Assembly (NCBI GenBank): GCA_027487695.1
Contig: JAIYDB010000044.1
Location: 1-47,881 of the forward strand
Length of the DNA: 47,881 bases
Source: Cytophagaceae bacterium
Lineage (GTDB): Bacteria > Bacteroidota > Bacteroidia > Cytophagales > Flexibacteraceae
Direction: 5' to 3'
This document shows, one piece after another, positions 1 through 8,837 of this stretch. The notes beneath the pieces are model-generated. The model was not told where the DNA came from and searched no databases. It saw only the letters and a list, made by a program, of their open reading frames with translations. Numbering within the stretch: the first letter of the stretch is position 1; every line of letters starts with the position of its first letter. The position numbers were made by a program, and so were the translations under genes.

Positions 1-587
1 CCTAAATTTCCCTTTCTTGATAATACATTAGAACAGCCAAAGCCGACTCCAAAAAAACAATTAATGTTAGGAGTTCCTAATGTTAAGTTGGGAGTAATTA
101 CAAAGTGATTAGTTATTAGTTTTAAGTGGTATATCCTTCTAGGTTCATATCCTGAAATAAAATTAAAAAATCCTCCTGAATATAGTTCTCGATGCATTTT
201 AACATCACCACCATCTTCTTTAATTTGATTAGTAAAATCTATTGTTAAAAATTGTCCGACAACATATTTAGCATTAGCTTGCACAATAACTCTTCTGCCT
301 ATTGTAGTATGAAAGTCGTTTTCAAAAATCAAACCATCTTGTTTGCTACCAGTTAATCCGGTTTTGGGATCTTTATGTATTTCATAATAAAAGAACGATT
401 CATCCATTCCTGTATTTAAACCGAAATACCAGCCTTTAAATTTTGGTTCTTTAGGTACAACCAATTCATATTTAGTAGCCTTTGCTGCTGGAGAAAGGCT
501 ATCTACTATATCATTAAAAGGGTCTGTTTGTGCTTTGGCTATCAAGGGTAACCAACACAAAACCAGTAAGATTATTATTGCTTTCAT
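1..587 (-). CDS. Outer-membrane barrel-like paralog A (partial, C-terminus outside window)
   Basis: I read this frame by hand. It starts at ATG 585-587 and runs off the left edge after about 195 codons. It opens with a signal peptide (MKAIIILLVLCWLPLIAKAQ) and shares with the three genes upstream of it the blocks KFKGWYFGLNTG, AKYVVGQFLTIDF and TPNLTFGTPN followed by a glycine-rich FFGVGFG stretch. These alternating aromatic/glycine strands suggest a small outer-membrane beta-barrel, but I recognise no named family. Its ATG overlaps the TGA of the preceding gene (ATGA, 584-587), so it is probably translated by re-initiation. It is the last visible member of a four-gene tandem family. Function unknown. 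Confidence 0.75.
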   Translation of the reverse strand, partial: MKAIIILLVLCWLPLIAKAQTDPFNDIVDSLSPAAKATKYELVVPKEPKFKGWYFGLNTGMDESFFYYEIHKDPKTGLTGSKQDGLIFENDFHTTIGRRVIVQANAKYVVGQFLTIDFTNQIKEDGGDVKMHRELYSGGFFNFISGYEPRRIYHLKLITNHFVITPNLTLGTPNINCFFGVGFGCSNVLSRKGNL

Positions 588-1348
588 AATGTTGGTGTTT
601 TAGGTTGTTTTTTAAAAGTAAATATTGGTAAAGCATAACCAAAACTTGCAAAAGTAGAATGTTGATACGCATTCAAGTTGTTCTTAGCCATTTCGCCTGA
701 CCAGTTATGAGCTATTGTGGAACTAAATATACCTTTGCCTATTTTGAATGAATATCCAATATTAACCTGATATAATTCAGAAGAATTATTAAAGCTATAC
801 TTTCTATCTAAACTACCCGTTCTGCTTAAGATAGTCGATTTGCCGTAACCACCTCCAACAAAAAAATTAAAATTTTTAATATTGAAAGTGATATTAGGAT
901 TTATCATAAAGTTATTCGTAATAATATTTAAAGAGTAATCTTTAACTTGGGCAATGTAAGATGAAGAACCAAAAAAATTCAGTCCTCCCCTGCTTCTGTA
1001 TTCGCTAAATGTTACAATACCTTTATATGATCTAATTGAATTATAAAAATCAATTGTTAGCCAATTACATACAACAACTTTTGCATTTAAATAAATGGCA
1101 GGTTGGTTTGCATGGATCATTGTATATCGGCTTCTATTTGGGGAAACAAATAACTTTGTAGCGGTATCATACGGAATTTTATGCTGTAAAGCCGATGCGA
1201 TGAAAGGTGCTATTTGAACACCAAAATAAAGCCCCTTATCAATCGATTCAAGAGAGCCAAACTTTAAGCGTTTTGGAATTGTATCAGTTTGGGCATTGCT
1301 GACAAACGGAAGCCAACACAAAACCAATAAGATTATTGCTGCTTTCAT
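584..1348 (-). CDS. Outer-membrane barrel-like paralog B, 254 aa
   Basis: A secreted protein with signal peptide MKAAIILLVLCWLPFVSNAQ, then a barrel-like domain with the family blocks GLYFGVQIAPF, AKVVVCNWLTIDFYNSI and PNITFNIKNFNFFVGGGYG. It is the most diverged of the four paralogs: the usual FKGWYFG block is reduced and the YVVG block reads VVVC. The signal-peptide DNA is nearly identical to that of its neighbours, while the mature parts have diverged, which fits tandem duplication followed by divergence. Its start shares one base with the stop of the gene upstream (TAATG at 1346-1350), and its own stop overlaps the next start by 4 bp. It probably sits in the outer membrane. Role unknown. 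Confidence 0.8.
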   Translation of the reverse strand: MKAAIILLVLCWLPFVSNAQTDTIPKRLKFGSLESIDKGLYFGVQIAPFIASALQHKIPYDTATKLFVSPNRSRYTMIHANQPAIYLNAKVVVCNWLTIDFYNSIRSYKGIVTFSEYRSRGGLNFFGSSSYIAQVKDYSLNIITNNFMINPNITFNIKNFNFFVGGGYGKSTILSRTGSLDRKYSFNNSSELYQVNIGYSFKIGKGIFSSTIAHNWSGEMAKNNLNAYQHSTFASFGYALPIFTFKKQPKTPTL

Positions 1349-2109
1349 TATTTAGTAATTAATAATCTAACGACTTTTTTTGTAGTTGCTATAGGCCAGG
1401 TATAACCTATCAATGCTGAAAAGTTATCAGCTCCAGCCTGCCAAGTGCTTTCTGAAACATCTCCAGTTTGTACAAGGCCAATCTTTAATGTAGCTATTCC
1501 ACCTCCGATATGACTTGAAAAACCCGTTTGCAAATTGAGAATACCAGTGATTTGCTTAAGCGGGAATTTGTCTTTCACGTTAGGAAATGATCTGTTATGA
1601 ATAGTAGCAAAACCAAATCCTACACCTAATAACAAATGAAGGTATCTTGGCCCAAAGGTTAAGTTCGGTGTAACAACAAACTGACGGGTTATGAAATTTA
1701 GGTCTTGTACCAGAACTTCTCGCTCGCCTCCAGGCACATATCTGCTAAGCACCAATGGGCCACCTTCTTTAACAGTAGTTCCTGTAAAATCAATGGTAAG
1801 CACCCTACCTACAACATATTTCCCAATGAATTGAAACCCGTACCTATCACCAATTTCTGTAGTTGATCCTGAATTTGAAGCGAAGAAACCACCGCCACCG
1901 CCATTTCCAAATCCAGTTACTGGATCATTTGGAATTGTATAAGTTAATCCAGAAATGAATAAACCTGTATTTACCCCAAAATACCAACCCTTGAAATTTG
2001 GTTTTTTTGGTAATAATTTATCAGGAGTAACTGAAATTGTATCGGATTGTGCTGTTGCTATTAAGGGCAGCCCACACAAAACCAATAAGATTATTATTAT
2101 TGCCTTCAT
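1348..2109 (-). CDS. Outer-membrane barrel-like paralog C, 253 aa
   Basis: Signal peptide MKAIIIILLVLCGLPLIATAQ, then blocks typical of this cluster: NFKGWYFGVNTGLFISG near residues 38-54, a glycine-rich loop GNGGGGGFF, GKYVVGRVLTIDF, and TPNLTFGPRYLHLLLGVGFG. Alternating aromatic and small residues and an end rich in hydrophobic strands suggest an 8- to 10-strand outer-membrane barrel. The start ATG (2107-2109) overlaps the TGA of paralog D by 4 bp (ATGA), showing translational coupling. Its signal-peptide DNA closely matches that of paralog A. No specific function can be read from the sequence; a porin-like or envelope structural role is inference. Confidence 0.8.
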   Translation of the reverse strand: MKAIIIILLVLCGLPLIATAQSDTISVTPDKLLPKKPNFKGWYFGVNTGLFISGLTYTIPNDPVTGFGNGGGGGFFASNSGSTTEIGDRYGFQFIGKYVVGRVLTIDFTGTTVKEGGPLVLSRYVPGGEREVLVQDLNFITRQFVVTPNLTFGPRYLHLLLGVGFGFATIHNRSFPNVKDKFPLKQITGILNLQTGFSSHIGGGIATLKIGLVQTGDVSESTWQAGADNFSALIGYTWPIATTKKVVRLLITK

Positions 2110-2897
2110 AATGTTTTTGTTTTCTTTTTAAAGGCGGAAAGAGGTAGTGCGTAGCCTAACGTGTAGGTATTATAGTATATATGAGCACTCCATTTATAAT
2201 CGGCTATTCGAGCGATTGAATTAGCAGAAAATGTAAAATTGAAATAGCTTTCTTTAACTCTAAAGGCAAAACCTACATCGGCCCTTACAATAGTTGCATT
2301 CTTTTTAACAGGAAACCTTTGGCTAAAATCACCTCCTCTGTTTATAACAGTTGAAATGCCTGCCCCTAAGCCTATAAAAACATAATGATTAGGATTGCCA
2401 GATTTTAAATGTGGAATTATCAAGAATTGATTTGTGAGAATGTTTAGTTCGTATTTTTCTCTTGGTTCCATTGAGCCACTATACCACCCAGTCGATACAT
2501 ACTCATATAAGGTTATGGGTATTTGGTCATACTTTATAAGGTTAATAAAATCAATAGTTAAATACTTTCCTGCCACATATTTTGCATTTACTTCAGCAAA
2601 AAAGCTATTTCCTATTTCCGCTTGAACGTGGTCATCGCCGAAGCCAAAAAGCGTTGAATTTTGAGCATATAACCCCGTGAGAGGGTCTTTAGGAATTCGA
2701 TATCTCAATCTGGATTTTGCTATGCCAAAATCCGCACCCAAATACCAACTTTTGAATTTAACGTCTGATTTAGGTAGTGGCTTTACTTCTTGTAATGTAG
2801 CAGAATCAGGATTTTGAGCAAATCCTTGAATAGGGAAACCAAAAATACCAAATAATGTTATGCAAAATATCAGTACTGTCTTGAAATAGTGTATCAT
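2106..2897 (-). CDS. Outer-membrane barrel-like paralog D, first gene of the cluster, 263 aa
   Basis: The promoter-proximal member of the four-gene set. It has a longer and different signal peptide (residues 1-28, ending GFAQ) from the other three, but the same mature blocks: VKFKSWYLGADFG, RIPKDPLTGLY, AKYVAGKYLTIDF, and a HYVFIGLGAGISTVINRGG strand pair. The -7-like element at 2932-2939 lies 35 bp upstream of the start, so this gene probably leads the operon. The different signal sequence suggests the other three arose by later duplications among themselves. Localisation in the outer membrane is likely; function is unknown. Confidence 0.8.
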   Translation of the reverse strand: MIHYFKTVLIFCITLFGIFGFPIQGFAQNPDSATLQEVKPLPKSDVKFKSWYLGADFGIAKSRLRYRIPKDPLTGLYAQNSTLFGFGDDHVQAEIGNSFFAEVNAKYVAGKYLTIDFINLIKYDQIPITLYEYVSTGWYSGSMEPREKYELNILTNQFLIIPHLKSGNPNHYVFIGLGAGISTVINRGGDFSQRFPVKKNATIVRADVGFAFRVKESYFNFTFSANSIARIADYKWSAHIYYNTYTLGYALPLSAFKKKTKTL

Positions 2898-2931
2898 AGT
2901 ATTGCATTAAAGTTCTTTTAAGGCTATACGA

Positions 2932-2939
2932 CAAAGCTA
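2932..2939 (-). promoter_or_regulatory. Bacteroidota -7 element for the barrel-paralog operon
   Basis: On the minus strand this reads TAGCTTTG, a perfect match to the Bacteroidota -7 consensus TAnnTTTG. It lies 35 bp upstream of the start of the first barrel gene. A clear -33 TTG partner at the usual distance is not obvious, so the call rests on the -7 match and position. Confidence 0.5.
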
Positions 2940-3042
2940 AAGAACAGAAATTATACTATCATAAAATTCTGAGAAAGTTATAATACAATCTTGGTTTTGT
3001 ACAATTTTAAACGATTTTTTTTAAGACAAATACCTTGGTTTA

Positions 3043-3079
3043 AAACAAAAGTCCCTCCCAAGCGTAGCTTGAGAGGGAC
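3043..3079 (-). terminator. Rho-independent terminator of sucA-sucB
   Basis: A stem pairs 3051-3063 with 3067-3079 (13 bp with a single C-A mismatch at 3058/3072, loop GTA). On the minus strand it is followed by a T-rich run, TTTTGTTTT. It lies 27 bp past the sucB stop codon. Confidence 0.85.
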
Positions 3080-3105
3080 CATATAAACTCTAACCTTAAA
3101 GGTGA

Positions 3106-4665
3106 TTACACGTCTAGTAAAATACGGGTAGGGTCTTCTAGTAACTGCTTCACACGCACCAAGAAACCAACAGACTCACGTCCGTCAATTATGCGGTGGT
3201 CGTAGCTTAGTGCAACATACATAATAGGACGGATAACGATTTCGCCATTCACTACCATTGCACGTTCAACGATATTGTGCATCCCAAGGATGGCACTTTG
3301 CGGAGCGTTAATAATAGGTGTACTTAACATACTACCAAAAATACCGCCATTGGTAATGGTAAAGGTACCGCCAGTCATTTGCTCAATAGAAAGCTTGTTA
3401 TCACGAGCCAAACCAGCCAAACGAACAACTTCTTTTTCGATTTCAGCAAAGTTCATTTGCTCAGCATTTCTGATTACTGGCACTACCAAACCACGAGGGG
3501 CGGATACCGCAATGCTGATATCTACAAAGTTGTGGTTGATAATTTCATCGCCATCAATATATGCATTTACCGAAGGGAACTCTTGTAAAGCAATGCTACA
3601 AGCCTTGGTAAAGAAGCTCATAAACCCTAGACCTACAGCGTGCTTATCTTTGAACTTATCCTTATACTTATTACGAAGATCCATAATTGGCTTCATATCT
3701 ACCTCGTTGAAGGTAGTAAGCATAGCGGTTTCGTTCTTTACAGCTACTAACCTACGGCTAATAGTCTTACGAAGGGAAGTCATTTTCACACGCTCTTCTC
3801 CTCTATTGCCTGTTGCTTCTGCTTTAGCGGCTGCAGCTGGTGCGGTAGCAGCTGGAGCGGCTTGCTTTGTGGCACGGTGGGCATCGTCTTTCGTGATTTT
3901 GCCATTAGGACCAGTACCTTTTACATCGGCAGGGGTTAAACCACGTTCAGCTAAAATAGCCGCCACAACTGGTGATACTACGTTTGCAACAGTAGGGTCA
4001 GAAAAATCTGAGCCAGCTGCTGGAGCTGCACTTGCTACTGGAGTTGGTGCCGCTGCAGGAGCTGCTACTGGGGCAGGAGCACTAGCGGCCTGACTTGTAA
4101 CCACGGGGGCATTGCTCCCACTGATGGTACAAATAACACCACCAATTGGTAAGGTGCTGCCTTTTACAGCTACAATATGAAGGATGCCACTGGCTTCAGC
4201 AGGTAGTTCAAAAGTAGCTTTATCGCTATCAACGTCGCACAAGATTTCGTCTTTTGTAACAAAATCGCCGTCGTTTTTATGCCAAGTATTTATCGTTACT
4301 TCCGTGATTGATTCGCCAACGGCAGGTACAATCATGGTATAAGTTGTTGGGGTAGCAGCAGCTACAGGAGCGGCGGCTGGTGTTGCTACAGGCGCAGCAG
4401 CTTCCGCGGCGGGAACAGCAGAAGCGGTGGCTGTACCACTTGCTTCAATTCTGCCTAATAAACCACCAATAGCAATGGTATCGCCTTCTTTAGCAACTAA
4501 GCGTAATACGCCAGCTGCAGGAGCAGGAATATCGAAGGTGGCTTTATCGCTTTCTAATTCACCAATAACCTCGTCTAACTTTACAAGGTCACCATCTTTT
4601 TTACGCCAACTGGCCAATACCACTTCGGTGATTGATTCGCCAACTACAGGCACTATAATTTCCAT
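3106..4665 (-). CDS. sucB: Dihydrolipoyllysine-residue succinyltransferase, E2 of 2-oxoglutarate dehydrogenase
   Basis: Transfers the succinyl group from the E1-bound intermediate through lipoate to CoA in the TCA cycle (cytoplasm). It has two N-terminal lipoyl domains, with the modified lysines in ESDKATF (K41) and DSDKATF (K149), separated by Ala/Pro-rich linkers. An E1/E3-binding domain follows around residues 228-265, then the acyltransferase domain with the DHRxxDG motif at 489-495 (catalytic H490). Two lipoyl domains instead of the single one in E. coli SucB is a known variation, and 519 aa fits it. It lies 54 bp downstream of sucA on the same strand, which settles the substrate class as 2-oxoglutarate rather than pyruvate or branched-chain acids. 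Its Ala/Pro-rich linkers give long antisense open frames that are not genes. Confidence 0.96.
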   Translation of the reverse strand: MEIIVPVVGESITEVVLASWRKKDGDLVKLDEVIGELESDKATFDIPAPAAGVLRLVAKEGDTIAIGGLLGRIEASGTATASAVPAAEAAAPVATPAAAPVAAATPTTYTMIVPAVGESITEVTINTWHKNDGDFVTKDEILCDVDSDKATFELPAEASGILHIVAVKGSTLPIGGVICTISGSNAPVVTSQAASAPAPVAAPAAAPTPVASAAPAAGSDFSDPTVANVVSPVVAAILAERGLTPADVKGTGPNGKITKDDAHRATKQAAPAATAPAAAAKAEATGNRGEERVKMTSLRKTISRRLVAVKNETAMLTTFNEVDMKPIMDLRNKYKDKFKDKHAVGLGFMSFFTKACSIALQEFPSVNAYIDGDEIINHNFVDISIAVSAPRGLVVPVIRNAEQMNFAEIEKEVVRLAGLARDNKLSIEQMTGGTFTITNGGIFGSMLSTPIINAPQSAILGMHNIVERAMVVNGEIVIRPIMYVALSYDHRIIDGRESVGFLVRVKQLLEDPTRILLDV

Positions 4666-4719
4666 ACTATATTTTTAACTTAAGTATTTGCGATTGATTT
4701 TTTGAGGGGTACTTGTGGG

Positions 4720-7458
4720 TTAGGCTAAGGTAAAAGCTTTGTTAATAAGTTCTGCTTGTTCTTTAGCGTGTACTTTGCCATAGCCAGTTGCAGGCGATGC
4801 ACTTGGCTTACGAGCAATTACTTGTGGGTTTAAGTTACGCATCATTTGTAAAATGAACGACCAGTAACCCATATTTTCAGGCTCTTCTTGTACCCAAACA
4901 ATTTCTGCTTTGCCATACTTGGCTAGTTCGGCTTCTACTTGTTTTTGTGGGAATGGGTGCAATTGCTCAAGACGAACAATGGCAATATCTTTACGCTTTT
5001 CAGCTTGTTGCTTTTCTAGTAATTCCCAATACAGTTTGCCGCTTACCATAAGTACACGCTTCACGCCTTTAGGGGCAACATTGGTTTCGCCAATTACTTC
5101 TCTGAAACCACCTTGGGTGAAATCAGAAATTGGTGATACTGCCATTGGGCTACGTAACATACTCTTCGGACTCATTACAATACACGGCTTGCGGAACTTC
5201 CAAGCCAATTGCCTGCGCAATAGGTGGAAGAAGTTTGCAGGCAAAGTAATGTTGGCCACTACAAAGTTATTCTCAGCAGCTAATTGTAAGAAACGCTCTG
5301 GTCTGGCATTGCTGTGTTCTGGTCCTTGACCTTCATAACCGTGAGGCAATAACATCACAATACCATTCATACGTTGCCACTTGCTTTCGCCAGCAGTGAT
5401 GAATTGGTCAATCATAGTTTGGGCTCCATTGCTGAAATCGCCAAACTGAGCTTCCCAAATGGTTAAGGCATTTGGGTTTGCCATAGCATAGCCAAACTCA
5501 AAACCTAAAACACCATATTCAGATAGTAGGGAATTGTAAATTCTTAGCTTTTCCTGTCCCTCACCAATATGGTTTAAGGAGTTATATGGTTCGCTAGTAA
5601 CAGAATCGTGGATTACTGCATGACGGTGGCTAAAAGTACCACGTTCCACATCCTGACCGCTAACCCTTACTATATTACCATCAGAAAGCATTGAACCGTA
5701 GGCTAATAACTCGGCACTTGCCCAGTTTAACACCTTGGTTTCGAAGAACATTTCTTGTCTGTCCTTTAATAACTTTTCTACCTGCTTAATAGGCTTAAAG
5801 TTCTCAGGGATAGTAGTTAATGCTTTACCAATCTTGTTTACCAATTCTTCTGAAATGGCAGTAACCGGACTTTGGTCAAAATCGGCACTGGTAGAACGGG
5901 TTAGGTTTCTCCATTCCACTTCCAAAGGCTGGTAGGCATACGGCAAAGGATGTTGCTTTACCATATTTAAACGGTCTTGCAATAGATTACGGAATTCCGA
6001 ATCCATACGTTCTGCCAATTGGGCATCAACATCGCCGCGCTCAATCAATTGCTTATTGTAAACCTCCCTTGGGTTAGGGTGCTTAGCAATGATGTTGTAA
6101 AGTGTAGGTTGGGTAAATTTAGGCTCATCACTTTCATTGTGACCGTGTCTTCTGTAACACACCATATCAATAAAGATATCCTTATTGAAAGTTTGGCGGT
6201 ATTCAGCAGCTAGTTGCACACAGAATATTACAGCTTCAGGATCATCGCCATTAACGTGTAATACAGGCGCATCAATAATCTTGGCAACATCTGTACAATA
6301 TACCGATGAACGAGCATCGTCAAAATCAGTGGTGAAACCAACCTGGTTGTTAATTACAAAGTGAATAGTACCACCAGTATAATAGCCTTTCAAATCGGCC
6401 ATTTGGGTAACTTCATATACAATACCTTGTCCTGCTACAGCTGCGTCGCCGTGGATAAGAATCGGTACAATTTTGCTGAAATCGCCATTGAATTGGCTAT
6501 CACCTTTCGCACGTGTAAAGCCTTCAACAACTGGATTAACCGCTTCTAAGTGCGATGGGTTTGGACAAAGTTTCAAGTCAACCGCAATACCATCAGGCGT
6601 ATGCATTTGACTACTAAAGCCCATGTGGTACTTTACGTCACCATCGCCCATGGTAAGGTCTGGCGTGGCATTACCTTCAAATTCATTGAAAATGTTTTCG
6701 TAGGTTTTGCCCATGATATTGGCAAGCACGTTCAAACGACCTCTGTGTGCCATACCAATTACAAATTCTTGTGCACCAAACTTGGCACAAGTATTAATAA
6801 TGGCATCCATAGCAGGGATGGTAGTTTCACCACCCTCTAAAGAGAAACGCTTCTGACCAATATATTTGGTATGCAAGAAGTTTTCGAAAACTACTGCTTC
6901 ATTCAGCTTCTTAAGAATACGCTTCTTATCCTCGGCCGATAGTTTGTAGTTCGTAAACCTACCTTCAATTTTATTCTTTAACCAAGATTGAATTTCTGGG
7001 TTACGGATATACATATACTCAAACCCAATAGGACCTTCGTATAAGTTTTTCAAGTGCGCTAGAATATCCTTTAAGCTTGAAGCAGGCATACCCAATTCCT
7101 TAGCTACCTCAAACTTAGTATCTAAATCGGCAGCAGAAAGACCGTGGTCAGTAATATCTAAAAGAGCCTTTCTGTTTTTACGTTCACGTACTGGGTTGGT
7201 TTTGCTTTGCAAGTGACCACGAGTACGATAAGCATATATCAGGTTGCGAACGGCTATTTCTTTTTCATTAACAGTAGTAGCTGGTGCGGCAGCACCTTTA
7301 GCAACACCTGCGCCTTCGCCATATTGGAGGGCAAGTTCAAAGCCTTGGAAAAACTTCTGCCAACTATCGTCAACCGAAGATGGGTTTGCTTTGTACTGTT
7401 GGTATAAATCGTCTATTGCTGCATTATGAGCATTAGATAAATAAGAGAACTGATCCAT
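4720..7458 (-). CDS. sucA: 2-oxoglutarate dehydrogenase E1 component
   Basis: A thiamine-diphosphate decarboxylase (912 aa, close to the family's usual length) that feeds succinyl groups to SucB. The N-terminal segment (MDQFSYLSNAHN, DLYQQYKANPSSVDDSW) is the E2/E3-binding region usual in this family. Conserved stretches include AHRGRL (237-242), SHLEAVNP (302-309), GDAA (337-340), NNQVGFTT (370-377) and RRHGHNESDEP. The C-terminal pyrimidine-binding and transketolase-like part is complete, ending with YGKVHAKEQAEL. It is followed by sucB in an operon. It has its own likely promoter at 7496-7524, so it need not depend on hemH, which lies 223 bp upstream on the same strand. No E3 gene is present in the window. 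Confidence 0.97.
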   Translation of the reverse strand: MDQFSYLSNAHNAAIDDLYQQYKANPSSVDDSWQKFFQGFELALQYGEGAGVAKGAAAPATTVNEKEIAVRNLIYAYRTRGHLQSKTNPVRERKNRKALLDITDHGLSAADLDTKFEVAKELGMPASSLKDILAHLKNLYEGPIGFEYMYIRNPEIQSWLKNKIEGRFTNYKLSAEDKKRILKKLNEAVVFENFLHTKYIGQKRFSLEGGETTIPAMDAIINTCAKFGAQEFVIGMAHRGRLNVLANIMGKTYENIFNEFEGNATPDLTMGDGDVKYHMGFSSQMHTPDGIAVDLKLCPNPSHLEAVNPVVEGFTRAKGDSQFNGDFSKIVPILIHGDAAVAGQGIVYEVTQMADLKGYYTGGTIHFVINNQVGFTTDFDDARSSVYCTDVAKIIDAPVLHVNGDDPEAVIFCVQLAAEYRQTFNKDIFIDMVCYRRHGHNESDEPKFTQPTLYNIIAKHPNPREVYNKQLIERGDVDAQLAERMDSEFRNLLQDRLNMVKQHPLPYAYQPLEVEWRNLTRSTSADFDQSPVTAISEELVNKIGKALTTIPENFKPIKQVEKLLKDRQEMFFETKVLNWASAELLAYGSMLSDGNIVRVSGQDVERGTFSHRHAVIHDSVTSEPYNSLNHIGEGQEKLRIYNSLLSEYGVLGFEFGYAMANPNALTIWEAQFGDFSNGAQTMIDQFITAGESKWQRMNGIVMLLPHGYEGQGPEHSNARPERFLQLAAENNFVVANITLPANFFHLLRRQLAWKFRKPCIVMSPKSMLRSPMAVSPISDFTQGGFREVIGETNVAPKGVKRVLMVSGKLYWELLEKQQAEKRKDIAIVRLEQLHPFPQKQVEAELAKYGKAEIVWVQEEPENMGYWSFILQMMRNLNPQVIARKPSASPATGYGKVHAKEQAELINKAFTLA

Positions 7459-7495
7459 TAACTAAAGGTAAACAGTGAACTTGTTTAATATGGGC

Positions 7496-7524
7496 GAAAG
7501 GTAAAAGCAATACACGATATACAA
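7496..7524 (-). promoter_or_regulatory. Probable promoter of sucA-sucB
   Basis: On the minus strand there is a TTG (7522-7524), an 18-bp spacer, and TACCTTTC (7496-7503), one mismatch from the Bacteroidota -7 consensus TAnnTTTG. Start of transcription would fall about 30 bp before the sucA start. Confidence 0.5.
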
Positions 7525-7681
7525 AAACCGCATACCCGTTTAGGCAATTTTATTTGATAATCAATACGAAGTAAAAACACGCGTTTAACTAACAGAAAAG
7601 CTTATTTCTGCAACAAGGTTCGGAAAAATATGCATAATACCAAACATAATTCCGATTCACAGGAAATGAAATAAGATTCTA

Positions 7682-8728
7682 TTATGCCATTATTACTTCT
7701 GGCAGACGTTCGTGTATCATTTCAACTACGGCTTTCACCCAAGTAGGACTCACGTTCAAGCTTTCTACCAATTGCCATTCTTCGCCGCCGTGCTCCATAA
7801 ATACTTCTTTGTATTCTTCACCAATTTCTTCTGTGGTTTCAAGACAATCGGCAACAAAAGCAGGCGAGAAAACTAGTACTTTTTTCTTACCCTCCTTAGG
7901 AAGCTTCTTTACAATATCTTCAGTATAGGGCTTCACCCAAGGGTCGCTGCCTAATCTGCTTTGGAAGCAAACGGTGTACATTTCTTGTGGTATGCCTAAT
8001 GCTGCAGCTAATGCCCTAGAAGTGGCAAAACATTGCGCTCGGTAACAAAGCTTATTGGCAGGACCTATACTGTCGCAACATGAACCTAGCTTACATACGC
8101 CGTAATCGTCGCCCTTTCTAATATGGCGTTCTGGCAAACCGTGGTAACTAAACAGAATATGATCCCACTGCTTTTCGTCTAAGTATTTCTTTCCTAAAAC
8201 CGCAAAGGAATTGATAAACGATTTATGCTCCCAGAATTTATTGATGATGGTAATTTCTGGAATAGCCTGCCATTTACCAATAATATCCATCAATTCTTGC
8301 ATTACGCTACCTGTGGTGGCGCTTGCGTATTGTGGGAATAATGGCATTACTAAAATATGACCAACGCCAGCATCGCGCATTTCGTTGAGAATTTTAGCCA
8401 TACTAGGGTTTTGATAACGCATGGCTAGGCGTACCATATACTTATCGCCCATTGCCTTTTGCACTTCCTTTTCAAGGCCAAGTCCATAAACTTTTAGTGG
8501 ACTACCTTCTGGCAGCCAAACCATTTTATAAGTCTTGGTACTTTTTGGGGCACGAAAGGGGGCAATAATTCCGTTAACTAACAAGAACCTTGGTAGAGCA
8601 GGAATATCTATTACTCTGCCATCCATTAAAAATTCTCTTAAATAACGGCGAACAGCCGGCACAGTATCGGCATCTGGTGTGCCAAGATTAACTAGAAGTA
8701 TGCCAATTGGCGAATTTTGAGGTATCAT
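7682..8728 (-). CDS. hemH: Ferrochelatase, with an internal cysteine cluster
   Basis: Inserts ferrous iron into the porphyrin ring in the last steps of heme synthesis. It is 348 aa, with the N-terminal GILLVNLGTPD signature, SYHGLPERH carrying the catalytic His (H196), and the later ETTEEI acidic motif. Between them, residues 212-233 hold five cysteines (C212, C217, C218, C228, C233) in a short insertion. A class of ferrochelatases with internal [2Fe-2S] ligands (described from Bdellovibrio and Myxococcus) has cysteines in this region, so a cluster here is a reasonable inference but not proven. It is divergent from the hydrolase gene starting near 8838, and the 76-bp region between the open frames carries a perfect inverted repeat. 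Confidence 0.95.
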   Translation of the reverse strand: MIPQNSPIGILLVNLGTPDADTVPAVRRYLREFLMDGRVIDIPALPRFLLVNGIIAPFRAPKSTKTYKMVWLPEGSPLKVYGLGLEKEVQKAMGDKYMVRLAMRYQNPSMAKILNEMRDAGVGHILVMPLFPQYASATTGSVMQELMDIIGKWQAIPEITIINKFWEHKSFINSFAVLGKKYLDEKQWDHILFSYHGLPERHIRKGDDYGVCKLGSCCDSIGPANKLCYRAQCFATSRALAAALGIPQEMYTVCFQSRLGSDPWVKPYTEDIVKKLPKEGKKKVLVFSPAFVADCLETTEEIGEEYKEVFMEHGGEEWQLVESLNVSPTWVKAVVEMIHERLPEVIMA

Positions 8729-8745
8729 ACGAGCTATAAAACTAC

Positions 8746-8787
8746 ATAGTTCTTAACAACATTGCATAAGCAATGTTATAGTTCTAA
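8746..8787. promoter_or_regulatory. Candidate operator between hemH and the hydrolase gene
   Basis: A perfect 8-bp inverted repeat, AACATTGC (8758-8765) and GCAATGTT (8770-8777), spaced by ATAA. It is flanked by direct repeats ATAGTTCTTA (8746-8755) and ATAGTTCTAA (8778-8787), which lie 32 bp apart, about three helical turns. Such symmetry in a short divergent region suggests a dimeric regulator's binding site. No T-run follows on either strand, so it is not a classic terminator. Confidence 0.45.
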
Positions 8788-8837
8788 GAAATCACTTAAT
8801 TTGCATGCATACAGGTGTAAGCATCAACAGCTTTCTT

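Noticed and set aside
3275-4093. 272-residue open frame antisense to sucB
   Set aside because: It exists because the Ala/Pro-rich linkers of SucB lack stop triplets in reverse. It has no recognisable domain, and the sense strand is a clear sucB.
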